Source: Pseudomonas fluorescens (GTDB lineage: Bacteria; Pseudomonadota; Gammaproteobacteria; Pseudomonadales; Pseudomonadaceae). Taken from it: 64,000 nucleotides of DNA. The stretch is from NCBI RefSeq assembly GCF_040448305.1, contig NZ_CP148752.1, positions 6,142,501 through 6,206,500 on the forward strand, read 5' to 3'. The notes beneath the pieces were generated by a model. That model worked only from the letters and a program-made list of their open reading frames with translations. It was not told the DNA's origin and made no database searches. Below, one piece after another: positions 18,007-27,367 of the stretch. Made by a program: the position numbers and the translations under genes. Position 1 is the stretch's first letter. Every line of letters starts with the position of its first letter.

Positions 18007-19488
18007 TCAGGCGTTCGGGGTTTGCTCGGCCAGGGCAACGGCGCGGAACATCGCGCGGCGCTTGTTCAGGGTTTCTTCCCATTCCAGCGCCGGCACCGAG
18101 TCGGCGACGATGCCGCCACCGGCCTGCACATGCAGTTCGCCGTTCTTGATCACCGCCGTGCGGATCGCAATGGCGGTGTCCATGTTGCCGTTCCAGGCGA
18201 AGTAACCGACCGCACCGCCGTAGACGCCACGCTTGACCGGCTCCAGTTCGTCGATGATTTCCATTGCGCGAATCTTCGGTGCACCGGACAAGGTGCCCGC
18301 CGGCAGAATCGCCCGCAGTGCGTCCATGGCCGTCAGCCCGGCTTTTAGTTGCCCGGTGACGTTGGACACGATGTGCATCACGTTGGAGTAACGCTCGATG
18401 ACCATTTTCTCGGTGAGTTTCACCGAACCGATTTCCGATACGCGACCGGTGTCGTTGCGACCGAGGTCGATCAGCATCAAGTGTTCGGCGATTTCCTTGT
18501 CGTCCGACAGCAGGTCTTTTTCCAGCGCCAGGTCAGCCTCTTCGTTGGCGCCCCGTGGACGGGTACCTGCAATCGGGCGCACGGTGATCAGGTTGTCCTC
18601 GACCCGCACCAGCACTTCCGGCGAACTGCCGACGACGTGGAAGTCGCCGAAGTTGAAGAAGTACATGTAAGGCGTCGGGTTGAAGCAGCGCAGCGCGCGG
18701 TACAGATCGATCGGCGCCGCCTTGAAGTCGATCGACATGCGCTGGGACGGCACGACCTGCATGCAGTCACCGGCCAGGATGTATTCCTTGATGGTGTCGA
18801 CGGCTTTTTCGTAATCGTCCTGGGTGAAACTGGAGCGGAATATCGGATCGGCCGATTGTTGCTTGCTGAAGTCCAGGCCACGGCGTGGGGTGATCGGCTG
18901 ACGGAGTTTTTCCAGCAACTCTTCCAGGCGCGCGCGACCTTGTTCGAAGGCGTCTTCCTGCGCCGGGTCGGCCAGGACGATGGCGTGCATCTTGCCCGCC
19001 AGGTTGTCGAACACCACCACGGCGTCGGACACCATCAGCAGAATGTCCGGCACGCCCAGTGGGTCCGGGTTCGGGCATTTGCCCAGGCGCTTCTCGACAT
19101 AACGCACGCAGTCATAGCCGAAGTAACCCACCAGGCCGCCGTTGAAGCGCGGCAAGCCGGCAATGGTCGGCACGTTGTAGCGAGCCTTGAAGGCTTCGAC
19201 GAAGGCCAGCGGGTCTTCCACATCGTGGCTTTCAGTTTCGACGCCATCGACGGTCACGCTGACGTGATGATCGTGAACCCGCAGCACGGTGCGGCACGGC
19301 AAGCCGATGATCGAGTAACGGCCCCATTTCTCGCCGCCCTGTACGGACTCCAGCAAGTAGGAGTTGGGCTCGTCGGCCAGCTTCAGGTAGATCGACAGCG
19401 GCGTGTCGAAGTCGGCCAGGGTTTCGCAGGCAAGCGGGATGCGGTTGTAGCCGGCAGCGGCCAAACGCAGGAATTCTTCGCGGATCAT
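18007..19488 (-). CDS. trpE: Anthranilate synthase component I
   Basis: Converts chorismate to anthranilate with ammonia from TrpG. The 493-residue protein has the N-terminal feedback region with LLESVQGGEKWGRYS (the LLES element binds tryptophan) and C-terminal chorismate-binding blocks such as RPIAGTRPRGANEEAD and GRNDTGRVS. It starts 69 bases after the gph stop. That short gap plus the Trp-rich end of gph forms a likely attenuation leader. Confidence 0.96.
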   Translation of the reverse strand: MIREEFLRLAAAGYNRIPLACETLADFDTPLSIYLKLADEPNSYLLESVQGGEKWGRYSIIGLPCRTVLRVHDHHVSVTVDGVETESHDVEDPLAFVEAFKARYNVPTIAGLPRFNGGLVGYFGYDCVRYVEKRLGKCPNPDPLGVPDILLMVSDAVVVFDNLAGKMHAIVLADPAQEDAFEQGRARLEELLEKLRQPITPRRGLDFSKQQSADPIFRSSFTQDDYEKAVDTIKEYILAGDCMQVVPSQRMSIDFKAAPIDLYRALRCFNPTPYMYFFNFGDFHVVGSSPEVLVRVEDNLITVRPIAGTRPRGANEEADLALEKDLLSDDKEIAEHLMLIDLGRNDTGRVSEIGSVKLTEKMVIERYSNVMHIVSNVTGQLKAGLTAMDALRAILPAGTLSGAPKIRAMEIIDELEPVKRGVYGGAVGYFAWNGNMDTAIAIRTAVIKNGELHVQAGGGIVADSVPALEWEETLNKRRAMFRAVALAEQTPNA

Positions 19489-19626
19489 GAGGTGCCTCGT
19501 GGCTTGAGGGTCGAACAGTCAGGTATGCAAACGCACCGGAAACCGGCCAGGATCAAGTCAGGCGCGCCAACGCCAGCGGGCCAGGGCCTTGATGACTTTC
19601 ATCCAGAGTTTGCGAGTGACCACCAC
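19489..19626 (-). promoter_or_regulatory. trpE leader: Trp-rich gph 3' end plus hairpin
   Basis: The last 22 codons of gph (from a GTG at 19626) encode a peptide ending ALARWRWRA. This is nearly the same as the mini-ORF before trpG, with two TGG codons just before the stop. An internal ATG would give a 14-residue version, MKVIKALARWRWRA. A GCCGG-TTT-CCGGT hairpin follows within 20 bases on the minus strand. Translation of gph itself, or of the internal ORF, could set trpE readthrough. Confidence 0.55.
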
Positions 19627-20376
19627 GATGGCGTTTCCAGAAGGGGGTTTGACAGCGTCGGCCAACGTTATCTCAGCGGCCGGATCCAGGCAACCGGGAA
19701 TTAGTTTGCGCAGGTCGTCGATCACCAGTGCCGGCGATTCTTCGGCAATTGGCCGACCGTGGTTATAGCCGTAGCTCAGGGCCACGCACTTGACCCCCGC
19801 CGCTTTCGCCGCCAGCACATCGCTGCGCGAATCGCCGACGAACAACGACTGCGAAGCCGGAATGTTGGCCATTTTCATCACGAAAAACAGCGCGGCCGGA
19901 TCGGGTTTTTTCTGTGGCAGGGTGTCGCCGCCGATGATCCAGCGGAAGTAACGACCGATTTTCATCTGATCCAGCAGCGGCGCGACGAAACGCTCCGGCT
20001 TGTTGGTGATCAGCGCCATCTCGACGCCCTGCTTTTGCAGCCATTTGAGGGTGTCGCGCACACCGGGGTAAACCACGGTCAACTCATGGCTCTCGCCATA
20101 AGCCTGCATGAAATGCTCCAGCGCCCGTTCGGCCTCGTGGTCATCGACCGCCGAATGATCGATAGCGCCAGCCAGCGCACGACGCACCAGCACCGGCGCG
20201 CCGTTGCCGACCCATTCGCGTACCGAGTCCAGACCGGCGGGCTTGCGACCGAGTTTGAGCAGCATCTTGTCCACAGCCACTGCCAGGTCCGGGACCGAGT
20301 CGATCAAGGTACCGTCCAGATCGAACATCACCAGCCGCGGCAGTTGCCCCGGGAACAACTGCTCAAATCCACTCAT
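19558..20376 (-). CDS. gph: Phosphoglycolate phosphatase
   Basis: HAD-superfamily hydrolase removing phosphate from 2-phosphoglycolate. The 272-residue protein has VMFDLDGTLIDS with catalytic D19 and D21, then LITNKPERF and VGDSRSDVLAAKAAG. The C-terminus is longer than in most Gph proteins. Its last 22 residues are shared with the trpGDC leader peptide, so the tail may serve in trpE regulation. Its ATG overlaps the rpe stop by 4 bases. Confidence 0.94.
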   Translation of the reverse strand: MSGFEQLFPGQLPRLVMFDLDGTLIDSVPDLAVAVDKMLLKLGRKPAGLDSVREWVGNGAPVLVRRALAGAIDHSAVDDHEAERALEHFMQAYGESHELTVVYPGVRDTLKWLQKQGVEMALITNKPERFVAPLLDQMKIGRYFRWIIGGDTLPQKKPDPAALFFVMKMANIPASQSLFVGDSRSDVLAAKAAGVKCVALSYGYNHGRPIAEESPALVIDDLRKLIPGCLDPAAEITLADAVKPPSGNAIVVVTRKLWMKVIKALARWRWRA

Positions 20377-21047
20377 GGGCGAGCCAGTGCCAGTTCGGAA
20401 CGCATCTTGTCGATGACTTCCTGATAGTTCGGCGCATTGAAAATGGCCGAGCCGGCGACGAAGGTGTCAGCGCCTGCCGCTGCGATTTCGCGAATGTTGT
20501 TCACGTTCACGCCACCGTCGATTTCCAGGCGGATGTCACGGCCCGACGCATCGATCAGCGCCCGCACTTCACGCAGCTTGTCGAGGGTGCCGGGGATGAA
20601 CTTCTGCCCGCCGAAGCCCGGGTTGACGCTCATCAACAGGATCATGTCGACCTTGTCCATGACGTGCTTGAGCACATCCAGCGGGGTCGCCGGGTTGAAC
20701 ACCAGGCCCGACTTGCAGCCGCCTTCGCGGATCAATTGCAGGGAGCGGTCGATGTGCTGCGTGGCTTCCGGGTGGAAGGTGATGTAAGTAGCGCCGGCTT
20801 CGATGAAGTCGCCGACGATGCGGTCCACCGGGCTGACCATCAGGTGCGCATCGATCGGCGCGGTCACGCCGTACTTGCGCAGCGCCGCGCAGACCATCGG
20901 GCCGATGGTCAGGTTGGGCACGTAGTGATTGTCCATGACATCGAAGTGCACGAAGTCGGCGCCAGCGGCCAGGACGTTGTCCACTTCTTCACCCAGGCGG
21001 GCGAAGTCGGCGGAGAGAATCGACGGAGCAATTACGAAGGGCTGCAT
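20373..21047 (-). CDS. rpe: Ribulose-phosphate 3-epimerase
   Basis: Interconverts ribulose-5-phosphate and xylulose-5-phosphate in the pentose phosphate pathway. It has 224 residues from ATG 21047 (MQPFVIAPSILSADF), the conserved family start. Further motifs are HFDVMDNHYVPNLTIG, NPGFGGQKF and EIDGGVN. First gene of rpe-gph-trpE. Confidence 0.95.
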   Translation of the reverse strand: MQPFVIAPSILSADFARLGEEVDNVLAAGADFVHFDVMDNHYVPNLTIGPMVCAALRKYGVTAPIDAHLMVSPVDRIVGDFIEAGATYITFHPEATQHIDRSLQLIREGGCKSGLVFNPATPLDVLKHVMDKVDMILLMSVNPGFGGQKFIPGTLDKLREVRALIDASGRDIRLEIDGGVNVNNIREIAAAGADTFVAGSAIFNAPNYQEVIDKMRSELALARP

Positions 21048-21162
21048 GACGCACCTTTTCTGAGCAGAATCACGATGGCGCGCATTGTATACCTCATGCT
21101 TTGACGCGCGCACCGTGAGCGCGATGATTGGACCTTGCCATCATCCATCGACGGCAGGGGCC

Positions 21163-22311
21163 CTAGTACGCCGCGCGATAGATCTTTTCGATATCGACGG
21201 CACTCAACTTACGCGGATTGTTGCGCATCAAGCGCTCGATCCCCGCCGCTTCCACGGCCATGGACGGGATGGCGTCCTCGGGCACACCGAAGCTGCGCAG
21301 GCCCTGGGGAATTTCCACGGCGGCACACAGTTCGGACATGGCTTGCACGGCTTTGTCGGCCGCTTCGTTGATGCTCAAATGAGCGGTCTTCACACCCATG
21401 GCCTCGGCGATATCCTGCATGCGTTCGATGCAGGCCATCTTGTTCCAGGTCATGACATGGGGCAGTAGCAAGGCATTACTGACGCCATGGGCAATGTTGA
21501 AACGCCCGCCCAGCGGATACGCCAGCGCATGCACGGCGCCAACCCCGGCATTTCCGAACACCATGCCGGCCATCAGGCTGGCAGTGGCCATGTCTTCCCG
21601 GGCTTGCAGGTTCGACGGGTTGGCGTAGGCCTTGGGCAAAGCCTTGGCGATCAACTTGATGGCACCTATGGCCAGGGCATCGGTAATGGGCGAGGCGTTG
21701 ACCGACAGATAGGACTCGATGGCATGCACCAGCGCATCGACACCGCTGGCCGCCGTGACGCTGCGCGGACAGGTCAGGGTCATTTGTGGACTGACCAGCG
21801 CCACATCCGGCAACAGGTAGTCGCTGACAATGCCCTTCTTCAGTTGCGCGAGCTTGTCGGAAAGGATGGCGACATTGGTCACTTCCGAGCCGGTGCCGGC
21901 GGTGGTCGGGATGGCGATCAGCGGCGGACCTTTGCGTGGGACCTGATCGATACCGAACAGATCCTCCAGCGCACCGTGGTACCCGGCGTAGGCCGCCACA
22001 CTCTTGGCAATGTCGATGGCACTGCCGCCGCCCAGACCGATCAAGCCGTCATGCCCGCCTTCGCGATAGGCCTGCATGCAATCTTCGACGATGGCGATTT
22101 CCGGGTCCGGCAGTACCCGGTCGAAAATCTCGTAACTGCGTTCGCCCAGCTGCGCCAGTGCCAGCTCTACCGTACCGGACTTGACCAGAGCGGCATCGGT
22201 GACGATCAGCGGGTTGTCGATGTCCAGGCGTGTCAGCTCGGCAGACAGCTGCTCGATGGCACCTGCGCCGGTGATCAGTTTGTGAGCGATTTTGAAAGAG
22301 GAAAGACTCAT
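21163..22311 (-). CDS. Iron-type alcohol dehydrogenase
   Basis: Group III (Fe-ADH) dehydrogenase of 382 residues, acting on short alcohols or aldehydes with NAD(P). The nucleotide site GLGGGSAIDIAK and PTTAGTGSEVTN are visible. Metal ligands lie in SGVDALVHAIESY (Asp, His), the HALAYPLGG block and FNIAHG. In PAO1 agtD is directly followed by rpe, so this gene appears to be an extra insertion here. A link to 5-aminovalerate or GABA metabolism is possible but only by position. Confidence 0.88.
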   Translation of the reverse strand: MSLSSFKIAHKLITGAGAIEQLSAELTRLDIDNPLIVTDAALVKSGTVELALAQLGERSYEIFDRVLPDPEIAIVEDCMQAYREGGHDGLIGLGGGSAIDIAKSVAAYAGYHGALEDLFGIDQVPRKGPPLIAIPTTAGTGSEVTNVAILSDKLAQLKKGIVSDYLLPDVALVSPQMTLTCPRSVTAASGVDALVHAIESYLSVNASPITDALAIGAIKLIAKALPKAYANPSNLQAREDMATASLMAGMVFGNAGVGAVHALAYPLGGRFNIAHGVSNALLLPHVMTWNKMACIERMQDIAEAMGVKTAHLSINEAADKAVQAMSELCAAVEIPQGLRSFGVPEDAIPSMAVEAAGIERLMRNNPRKLSAVDIEKIYRAAY

Positions 22312-22418
22312 GTGCGCAGCCTCTTATAGGTAGGGGAGCTGGGCACAATAGTAGCTGGGGATTGCGGGTTGTCTTCTATTCAGGCGGTGAATGACCGGAC
22401 AGCCACTGGAGATCAAAA

Positions 22419-22507
22419 GTGGGAGCGAGCCTGCTCGCGAAGACGGTTGAGCATTCGACATTTTAGTCGACTGACACTCCGCATTCGCGAGCAGGCTCGC
22501 TCCCACA
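22419..22507. repeat. REP pair
   Basis: GTGGGAGCGAGCCTGCTCGC and an inverted GCGAGCAGGCTCGCTCCCAC copy, between the alcohol dehydrogenase and agtD. Confidence 0.92.
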
Positions 22508-22525
22508 GTTGATCGGGGTGATTAG

Positions 22526-23350
22526 TCAGACCTGCGCGGTACGCAGTTTCTCGCTACGCCCACGCAGCCATTCCAGGGTCAGCAGCAGGATCACCGAGAA
22601 GGCAATCAACAGCGTCGCGGCGGCGGCGATGGTCGGGCTGAGGTTTTCGCGGATGCCGCTGAACATCTGTCGTGGCAAGGTCGCTTGTTCAGGGCCGGCG
22701 AGGAACAGCGTCACCACCACTTCATCGAACGAAGTCGCGAAGGCAAACAGCGCTCCGGAGATCACGCCCGGCGCAATCAGCGGCAAGGTCACCCGGCGGA
22801 ACGTGGTCAGCGGCGAAGCGCCCAGGCTCGCAGCGGCCCGCACCAGGTTGTGGTTGAACCCCTGCAAGGTCGCCGACACGGTAATGATCACGAACGGCAC
22901 ACCCAATACCGCATGCACCACGATCAGCGAGAAGAAGCTGTTACCCAATCCCAACGGAGCAAAGAACAGATAACTGGCCACACCGATGATCACCACCGGC
23001 ACCACCATCGGTGAAATCACCAGCGCCATCACCAGCGCCTTGCCGGGGAAGTCGCCCCGGGTCAGGCCGATGGCCGCCAGCGTACCGAAGACCATGGCCA
23101 GCACCGTGGCCGCCGGGGCGACGATGATGCTGTTCTTCAGGGCGCGCATCCATTCCGCCGAGGCGAAGAAGTCGTGATACCACTGCAATGAGAAGCCCTG
23201 CAGCGGGTACACCAGGAAGCTGCCGGAGTTGAACGACAGTGGAATGATCACCAGCACCGGCAAGATCAGGAACAACAGAATCAAGCCGCAGAGAATCCGC
23301 AAGCTGTAGAACCACACCCGTTCGATGGGCGACATATAAGGACTCAGCAT
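22526..23350 (-). CDS. agtD: ABC transporter permease, PotC-like (AgtD)
   Basis: Inner-membrane permease of 274 residues with about six helices. The EAA loop reads AAASLGASPLTTFRRVTLPL. It is the last gene of a four-gene importer operon whose order (ATPase, binding protein, permease, permease), and the neighbouring agtSR and rpe-gph-trpE genes, match agtABCD of P. aeruginosa, which imports 4-aminobutyrate and 5-aminovalerate. It lies 12 bases after agtC. Without that synteny it would be called a spermidine/putrescine-type permease. Confidence 0.85.
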   Translation of the reverse strand: MLSPYMSPIERVWFYSLRILCGLILLFLILPVLVIIPLSFNSGSFLVYPLQGFSLQWYHDFFASAEWMRALKNSIIVAPAATVLAMVFGTLAAIGLTRGDFPGKALVMALVISPMVVPVVIIGVASYLFFAPLGLGNSFFSLIVVHAVLGVPFVIITVSATLQGFNHNLVRAAASLGASPLTTFRRVTLPLIAPGVISGALFAFATSFDEVVVTLFLAGPEQATLPRQMFSGIRENLSPTIAAAATLLIAFSVILLLTLEWLRGRSEKLRTAQV

Positions 23351-23362
23351 TTCGTTCTCCCC

Positions 23363-24610
23363 TTAGCTCAGACGCAGGCGGCTTGCGCCCACCAGCCAGC
23401 TGTAAATCAGATAAAGCACGACCGTCGCGAGCAACAGCAGCCCACCGAGTGCGGTCGCCATGCCCCAGTTGATGCTGGTGTTGGTGTAGAAGGCGACAAA
23501 GTAGCTGACCATCTGATCGTTCGGGCTGCCCAGCAATGCCGGGGTGATGTAGTAGCCGATGGCGAGGATGAACACCAACAGGCAACCGGCGCCGACACCG
23601 GCATAGGTCTGCGGGAAGTACACCCGCCAGAAGCTGGCGAACGGATGGCAGCCGAGGGAAATCGCGGCGCGCATGTAGGTCGGCGAGATGCCTTTCATCA
23701 CGCTGTAGATCGGCAGGATCATGAACGGCAGCAGGATGTGCACCATGGAGATGTAGACACCGACGCGATTGAACACCAGTTCGATCGGCTTATCGATGAT
23801 GCCCATGGCCATCAGGCCGCTGTTGATCAGGCCACCCGATTGCAGCAATACGATCCACGCCGCGACCCGTACCAGGATCGAGGTCCAGAACGGCAACAGC
23901 ACCAGAATCATCAGCAGGTTGCTCTGGCGCGACGGCAGGTTCGCCAGCAGGTAAGCCAGGGGGTATGCCAGCACCAGGCAGATCACGGTGATGATCAGGC
24001 CCATCCAGAAGGTGCGGGCGAAGATGTCGAGGTAGATCGCCTGGTCCGGGGTGGCCGGGGCGATTTCGCCGAGGTCGTCGATGCGGTGATCGACAGCCGC
24101 CAGCAGGTAATACGGGGTGATGCTGCTGGTGTTGCGGCGCACCGCTTGCCAGTAGGCCGGGTCGCCCCAACGCTCGTCGAGGCCTTCCAGCGCTACTTTA
24201 TAAGAAGCCGGCTCAGTAGCGAGCGGCAAGGCGCGGGCGGTTTTGGTCAGCAAGCTGCGGTAGCCCGCCAGTTCCATGTTCAGGCGCTTGGACAGATCGC
24301 CCAGGGTCTGATTCTTGCGAGCCTCGGCGAGGTCTTCGGCCGCTGCTTTGTAAACCGGTTCAGCGGGCAGGCCGCGGCCATCCCAGCTGGCGATGGCGGT
24401 CACGGTGCGCGGCATGCCGCCGACCACTTCCGGGTTGCCAACGCTTTTGTAGAGCAGCGCCACGATCGGCACCAGGAACACCAGCAACAGAAACAGCACC
24501 AGCGGCGCGATCAACGCCTGGGCCTTCCAGCGGTTGACCCGCTCGGCGTGCTTGAGCCGCTGCTTCAAGGTGGGGCTGGTGCCCTCGTTCAGGGGAACGG
24601 CGATAGCCAT
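23363..24610 (-). CDS. agtC: ABC transporter permease, PotB-like (AgtC)
   Basis: Inner-membrane permease of 415 residues from ATG 24610 (MAIAVPLNEG). It is longer than PotB because of a periplasmic insert of about 170 residues between helix 1 and the permease core (roughly residues 65-235). The EAA loop is AAISLGCHPFASFWRVYFP. The frame extends to 24679 without support. A REP pair separates it from agtB. Confidence 0.85.
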   Translation of the reverse strand: MAIAVPLNEGTSPTLKQRLKHAERVNRWKAQALIAPLVLFLLLVFLVPIVALLYKSVGNPEVVGGMPRTVTAIASWDGRGLPAEPVYKAAAEDLAEARKNQTLGDLSKRLNMELAGYRSLLTKTARALPLATEPASYKVALEGLDERWGDPAYWQAVRRNTSSITPYYLLAAVDHRIDDLGEIAPATPDQAIYLDIFARTFWMGLIITVICLVLAYPLAYLLANLPSRQSNLLMILVLLPFWTSILVRVAAWIVLLQSGGLINSGLMAMGIIDKPIELVFNRVGVYISMVHILLPFMILPIYSVMKGISPTYMRAAISLGCHPFASFWRVYFPQTYAGVGAGCLLVFILAIGYYITPALLGSPNDQMVSYFVAFYTNTSINWGMATALGGLLLLATVVLYLIYSWLVGASRLRLS

Positions 24611-24681
24611 GACGTACTCCGGGAATCTTTGATCGTTACAGAGGCGGAGAACCACCTCTGTTGTGTTGAAACACCGCAATC

Positions 24682-24771
24682 TGTGGGAGCGAGCTTGCTC
24701 GCGATGAGGCCATCACATTCAACATCTATGTTGATTGACCCACCGCTTTCGCGAGCAAGCTCGCTCCTACA
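24682..24771. repeat. REP pair inside the agt operon
   Basis: TGTGGGAGCGAGCTTGCTCG and inverted CGAGCAAGCTCGCTCCTACA lie between agtB and agtC. REP hairpins here could hold back degradation of the upstream agtAB mRNA and raise the binding protein over the permeases. Confidence 0.9.
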
Positions 24772-24792
24772 GCGTAAGCCCGCGGTGCGGTC

Positions 24793-25836
24793 TTACTTGG
24801 CAGCCCAGGAATTGAAGCGCTGTTCCAGTTGCTCGCCGTTGTCAGCCCAGAAGCTGACGTCGATCTGCACCTGGTTGGCGATGTTTTCCGGGGTGGTCGG
24901 CATGTCTTTCAGGACTTCCTTGGCCAGCAAGGGTACGGCCTGGGTGTTGGCCGGGCCGTAGGCGATGTTTTCCGAGTAGGTCTTCTGCTGCTGTGGCATC
25001 ACCGAGTAGGCGATGAACTTCTTCGCCGCTTCAGCGCGTTTGGCATCCAGACCTTTTGGAATGGCCCATGCGTCGAAGTCGTAGATACCGCCGTTCCACA
25101 CGACTTTCAGGTTGCTTTCTTTCTGCACGGCAGCGATGCGACCGTTGTAGGCCGAACTCATGACCACGTCACCGGAAGCGAGGTATTGCGGCGGTTGTGC
25201 GCCGGCTTCCCACCACTGGATGTTCGGCTTGAGCTCATCGAGTTTCTTGAACGCACGGTCCTGACCGTCCTTGCCGGCCAGCACTTTGTAGACGTCTTTC
25301 GGCGCAACGCCGTCGGCCATCAGTGCGAATTCCAGGGTGTACTTGGCGCCCTTACGCAGGCCACGCTTGCCCGGGAACTGCTTGGTGTCCCAGAAATCCA
25401 CCCAACTGGTCGGTGCGGTTTTCAGTTTGTCGGCGTTGTAGGCCAGCACGGTCGACCACACGAAGAAACCCACGCCGCAAGGCTGGATGGCGCCCTTGAC
25501 GTAGTCTTCGGTCTTGCCGAACAACTTAGGATCAAGCTGCTCGAACATGTCTTCGTCGCAACCACGGGACAGTTCCGGCGATTCAACCTCTACCAGATCC
25601 CAAGACACGCTCTTGGTGTCGACCATGGCCTTGACCTTGGCCATTTCGCCGTTGTACTCACCGGCCACGATCTTGCCGTTACCTGCCGCTTCCCACGGTG
25701 CGTAGAAGGCTTTGACCTGAGCCGCCTTGTTCGCCCCGCCAAAGGACACCACGGTCAGGTCCGGGCCGGCCGCCATTGCGTGTGCCGCGCCCATCATGCC
25801 CAGTGCCAAAGCGGTGAATTTCAGGGATCTCAACAT
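24793..25836 (-). CDS. agtB: Periplasmic solute-binding protein (AgtB)
   Basis: Binding protein of 347 residues in the spermidine/putrescine-type family. The signal peptide MLRSLKFTALALGMMGAAHA ends near residue 22. The mature protein starts GPDLTVVSFGG and contains LAYNADKLKTAPTSWVDFWD, a hinge block of PotD-like proteins. Synteny with agtB predicts 4-aminobutyrate or 5-aminovalerate as ligand; sequence alone does not decide this. Confidence 0.87.
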   Translation of the reverse strand: MLRSLKFTALALGMMGAAHAMAAGPDLTVVSFGGANKAAQVKAFYAPWEAAGNGKIVAGEYNGEMAKVKAMVDTKSVSWDLVEVESPELSRGCDEDMFEQLDPKLFGKTEDYVKGAIQPCGVGFFVWSTVLAYNADKLKTAPTSWVDFWDTKQFPGKRGLRKGAKYTLEFALMADGVAPKDVYKVLAGKDGQDRAFKKLDELKPNIQWWEAGAQPPQYLASGDVVMSSAYNGRIAAVQKESNLKVVWNGGIYDFDAWAIPKGLDAKRAEAAKKFIAYSVMPQQQKTYSENIAYGPANTQAVPLLAKEVLKDMPTTPENIANQVQIDVSFWADNGEQLEQRFNSWAAK

Positions 25837-25884
25837 TTATTGTTCTCTCCACGTGCAGGGTTGGTGTTGGTGTTGCCGGGGCGA

Positions 25885-27009
25885 TCAATGCGCCTCTAAA
25901 AGTGGGTCGAGCGCGCGAACGTGCTCGACCTGCCAGCCAAGCGGTACCACGTCGCCGACAGCGAGCGAGGGATCAAGCTCGGCAATCGGCTGTTTCACGA
26001 AGAAGTCGGTCTTGCCGCAGACTTCCATGCGAACCCGGACGTGGTCGCCCAGATAGATGAATTCCTCGACTCGCCCGGAGAAGCGGTTGACGCATTGGTC
26101 GCTGGAGCCATTGAGGCTCACTCGCTCCGGACGAATGGACAGGGTCACCGGCTCGCCGGTCTGGCCAACGTTGACCGCCAAGGCTTCCACCTTCTCACCG
26201 CGCCCGAGTTCCACAATGCAACGGTCGCCGGTTTGGCTGTGCAGTCGGCCATTGAGGCGGTTGTTCTCGCCGATGAAGTTTGCGACGAAGGTGTTCTTCG
26301 GTTCTTCGTAGAGGGTGCGCGGCGGAGCGATCTGCTGGATTTCGCCCTGATGGAACACCGCCACACGGTCGGACATGGTCAAGGCTTCGCCCTGATCGTG
26401 GGTCACGTAGACCACGGTGACGCCCAGGCGCTGGTGCAGGTGCTTGATCTCCATCTGCATGTGTTCACGCAGCTGTTTGTCGAGTGCACCGAGAGGTTCG
26501 TCCATCAGCACCAGTTGCGGCTCGAACACCAGCGCACGGGCCAATGCCACACGCTGTTGCTGACCACCGGAGAGCTGCGCCGGGTAGCGCTGGGCGAAGG
26601 CATCGAGCTGGACCATGCTCAGCACGCGCTTGACCCGGGCACTCACGTCGCTCTTGTTCATGCCGCGCACGGTCAGCGGGAACGCCAGGTTCTCGGCCAC
26701 CGTCATGTGCGGGAACAATGCGTAGTTCTGGAACACCATGCCGATGTCGCGCTTGTGCGGCGGCACGTTGTTGATGGCGCGCCCGCCCAACAGGATTTCG
26801 CCCGCGGTCGGCGTTTCGAAGCCGGCGAGCATCATCAGGCTGGTGGTCTTGCCGGAGCCGGACGGCCCGAGCAACGTGAGGAATTCGCCTTTGCGAATGT
26901 CCAGGTTGAGGTCCTTGACGATCAGGTTCTCGCCGTCGTAGCTCTTCTGCACTCCACGAAAGCTGACCAGAACATCATTGGCCCCTGCGCTTGAATCGAC
27001 CTGGCTCAT
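25885..27009 (-). CDS. agtA: ABC transporter ATP-binding protein, PotA-like (AgtA)
   Basis: Cytoplasmic ATPase of the importer, 374 residues. Walker A GPSGSGKT is at residues 48-55. The signature LSGGQQQR and Walker B LVLMDEPLGALD follow, and a TOBE domain fills the C-terminus from about 285. The start is ATG 27009 (MSQVDSSAGA) with AAAGGTG upstream; an ATG 2 codons earlier is possible. First gene of agtABCD. Confidence 0.88.
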   Translation of the reverse strand: MSQVDSSAGANDVLVSFRGVQKSYDGENLIVKDLNLDIRKGEFLTLLGPSGSGKTTSLMMLAGFETPTAGEILLGGRAINNVPPHKRDIGMVFQNYALFPHMTVAENLAFPLTVRGMNKSDVSARVKRVLSMVQLDAFAQRYPAQLSGGQQQRVALARALVFEPQLVLMDEPLGALDKQLREHMQMEIKHLHQRLGVTVVYVTHDQGEALTMSDRVAVFHQGEIQQIAPPRTLYEEPKNTFVANFIGENNRLNGRLHSQTGDRCIVELGRGEKVEALAVNVGQTGEPVTLSIRPERVSLNGSSDQCVNRFSGRVEEFIYLGDHVRVRMEVCGKTDFFVKQPIAELDPSLAVGDVVPLGWQVEHVRALDPLLEAH

Positions 27010-27261
27010 ACCCACACCTTTGTTATTGATGACTGCTGTGGGACTAAGCCTAGTGGACGCTGGGGACCGCGCAAATCGGGGCGCAAGAGAGATTCGCCTC
27101 AGCCGGATGGAAGGTTGGGGGTAGGGATTGCCCTACAAGGATGGCGGGGATGGATAGGACAGCAACACGCCTCAAGCTGCAAGCCGCAAGAATTGGCAAA
27201 GCCGCTGCAAAAACATGTCGCTTTTGGATATGCCGGAAATCGAACAGTCGATGGAGATCCC
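27010..27261. other. Intergenic region upstream of agtA
   Basis: Promoter region expected for agtABCD. I see no gene. It holds a CAAGCTGCAAGCCGCAAG stretch with internal near-repeats; no promoter could be fixed by eye. Confidence 0.4.
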
Positions 27262-27351
27262 TGTGGGAGCGAGCTTGCTCGCGATGGCGGACTGTCAGTC
27301 GACATCAGTATTGACTGATAGGGCCTCATCGCGAGCAAGCTCGCTCCCACA
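27262..27351. repeat. REP pair
   Basis: TGTGGGAGCGAGCTTGCTCG and inverted CGAGCAAGCTCGCTCCCACA between agtA and the agtR stop, 16 bases from the latter. Confidence 0.93.
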
Positions 27352-27367
27352 GGAACAGCGGAGCGCT

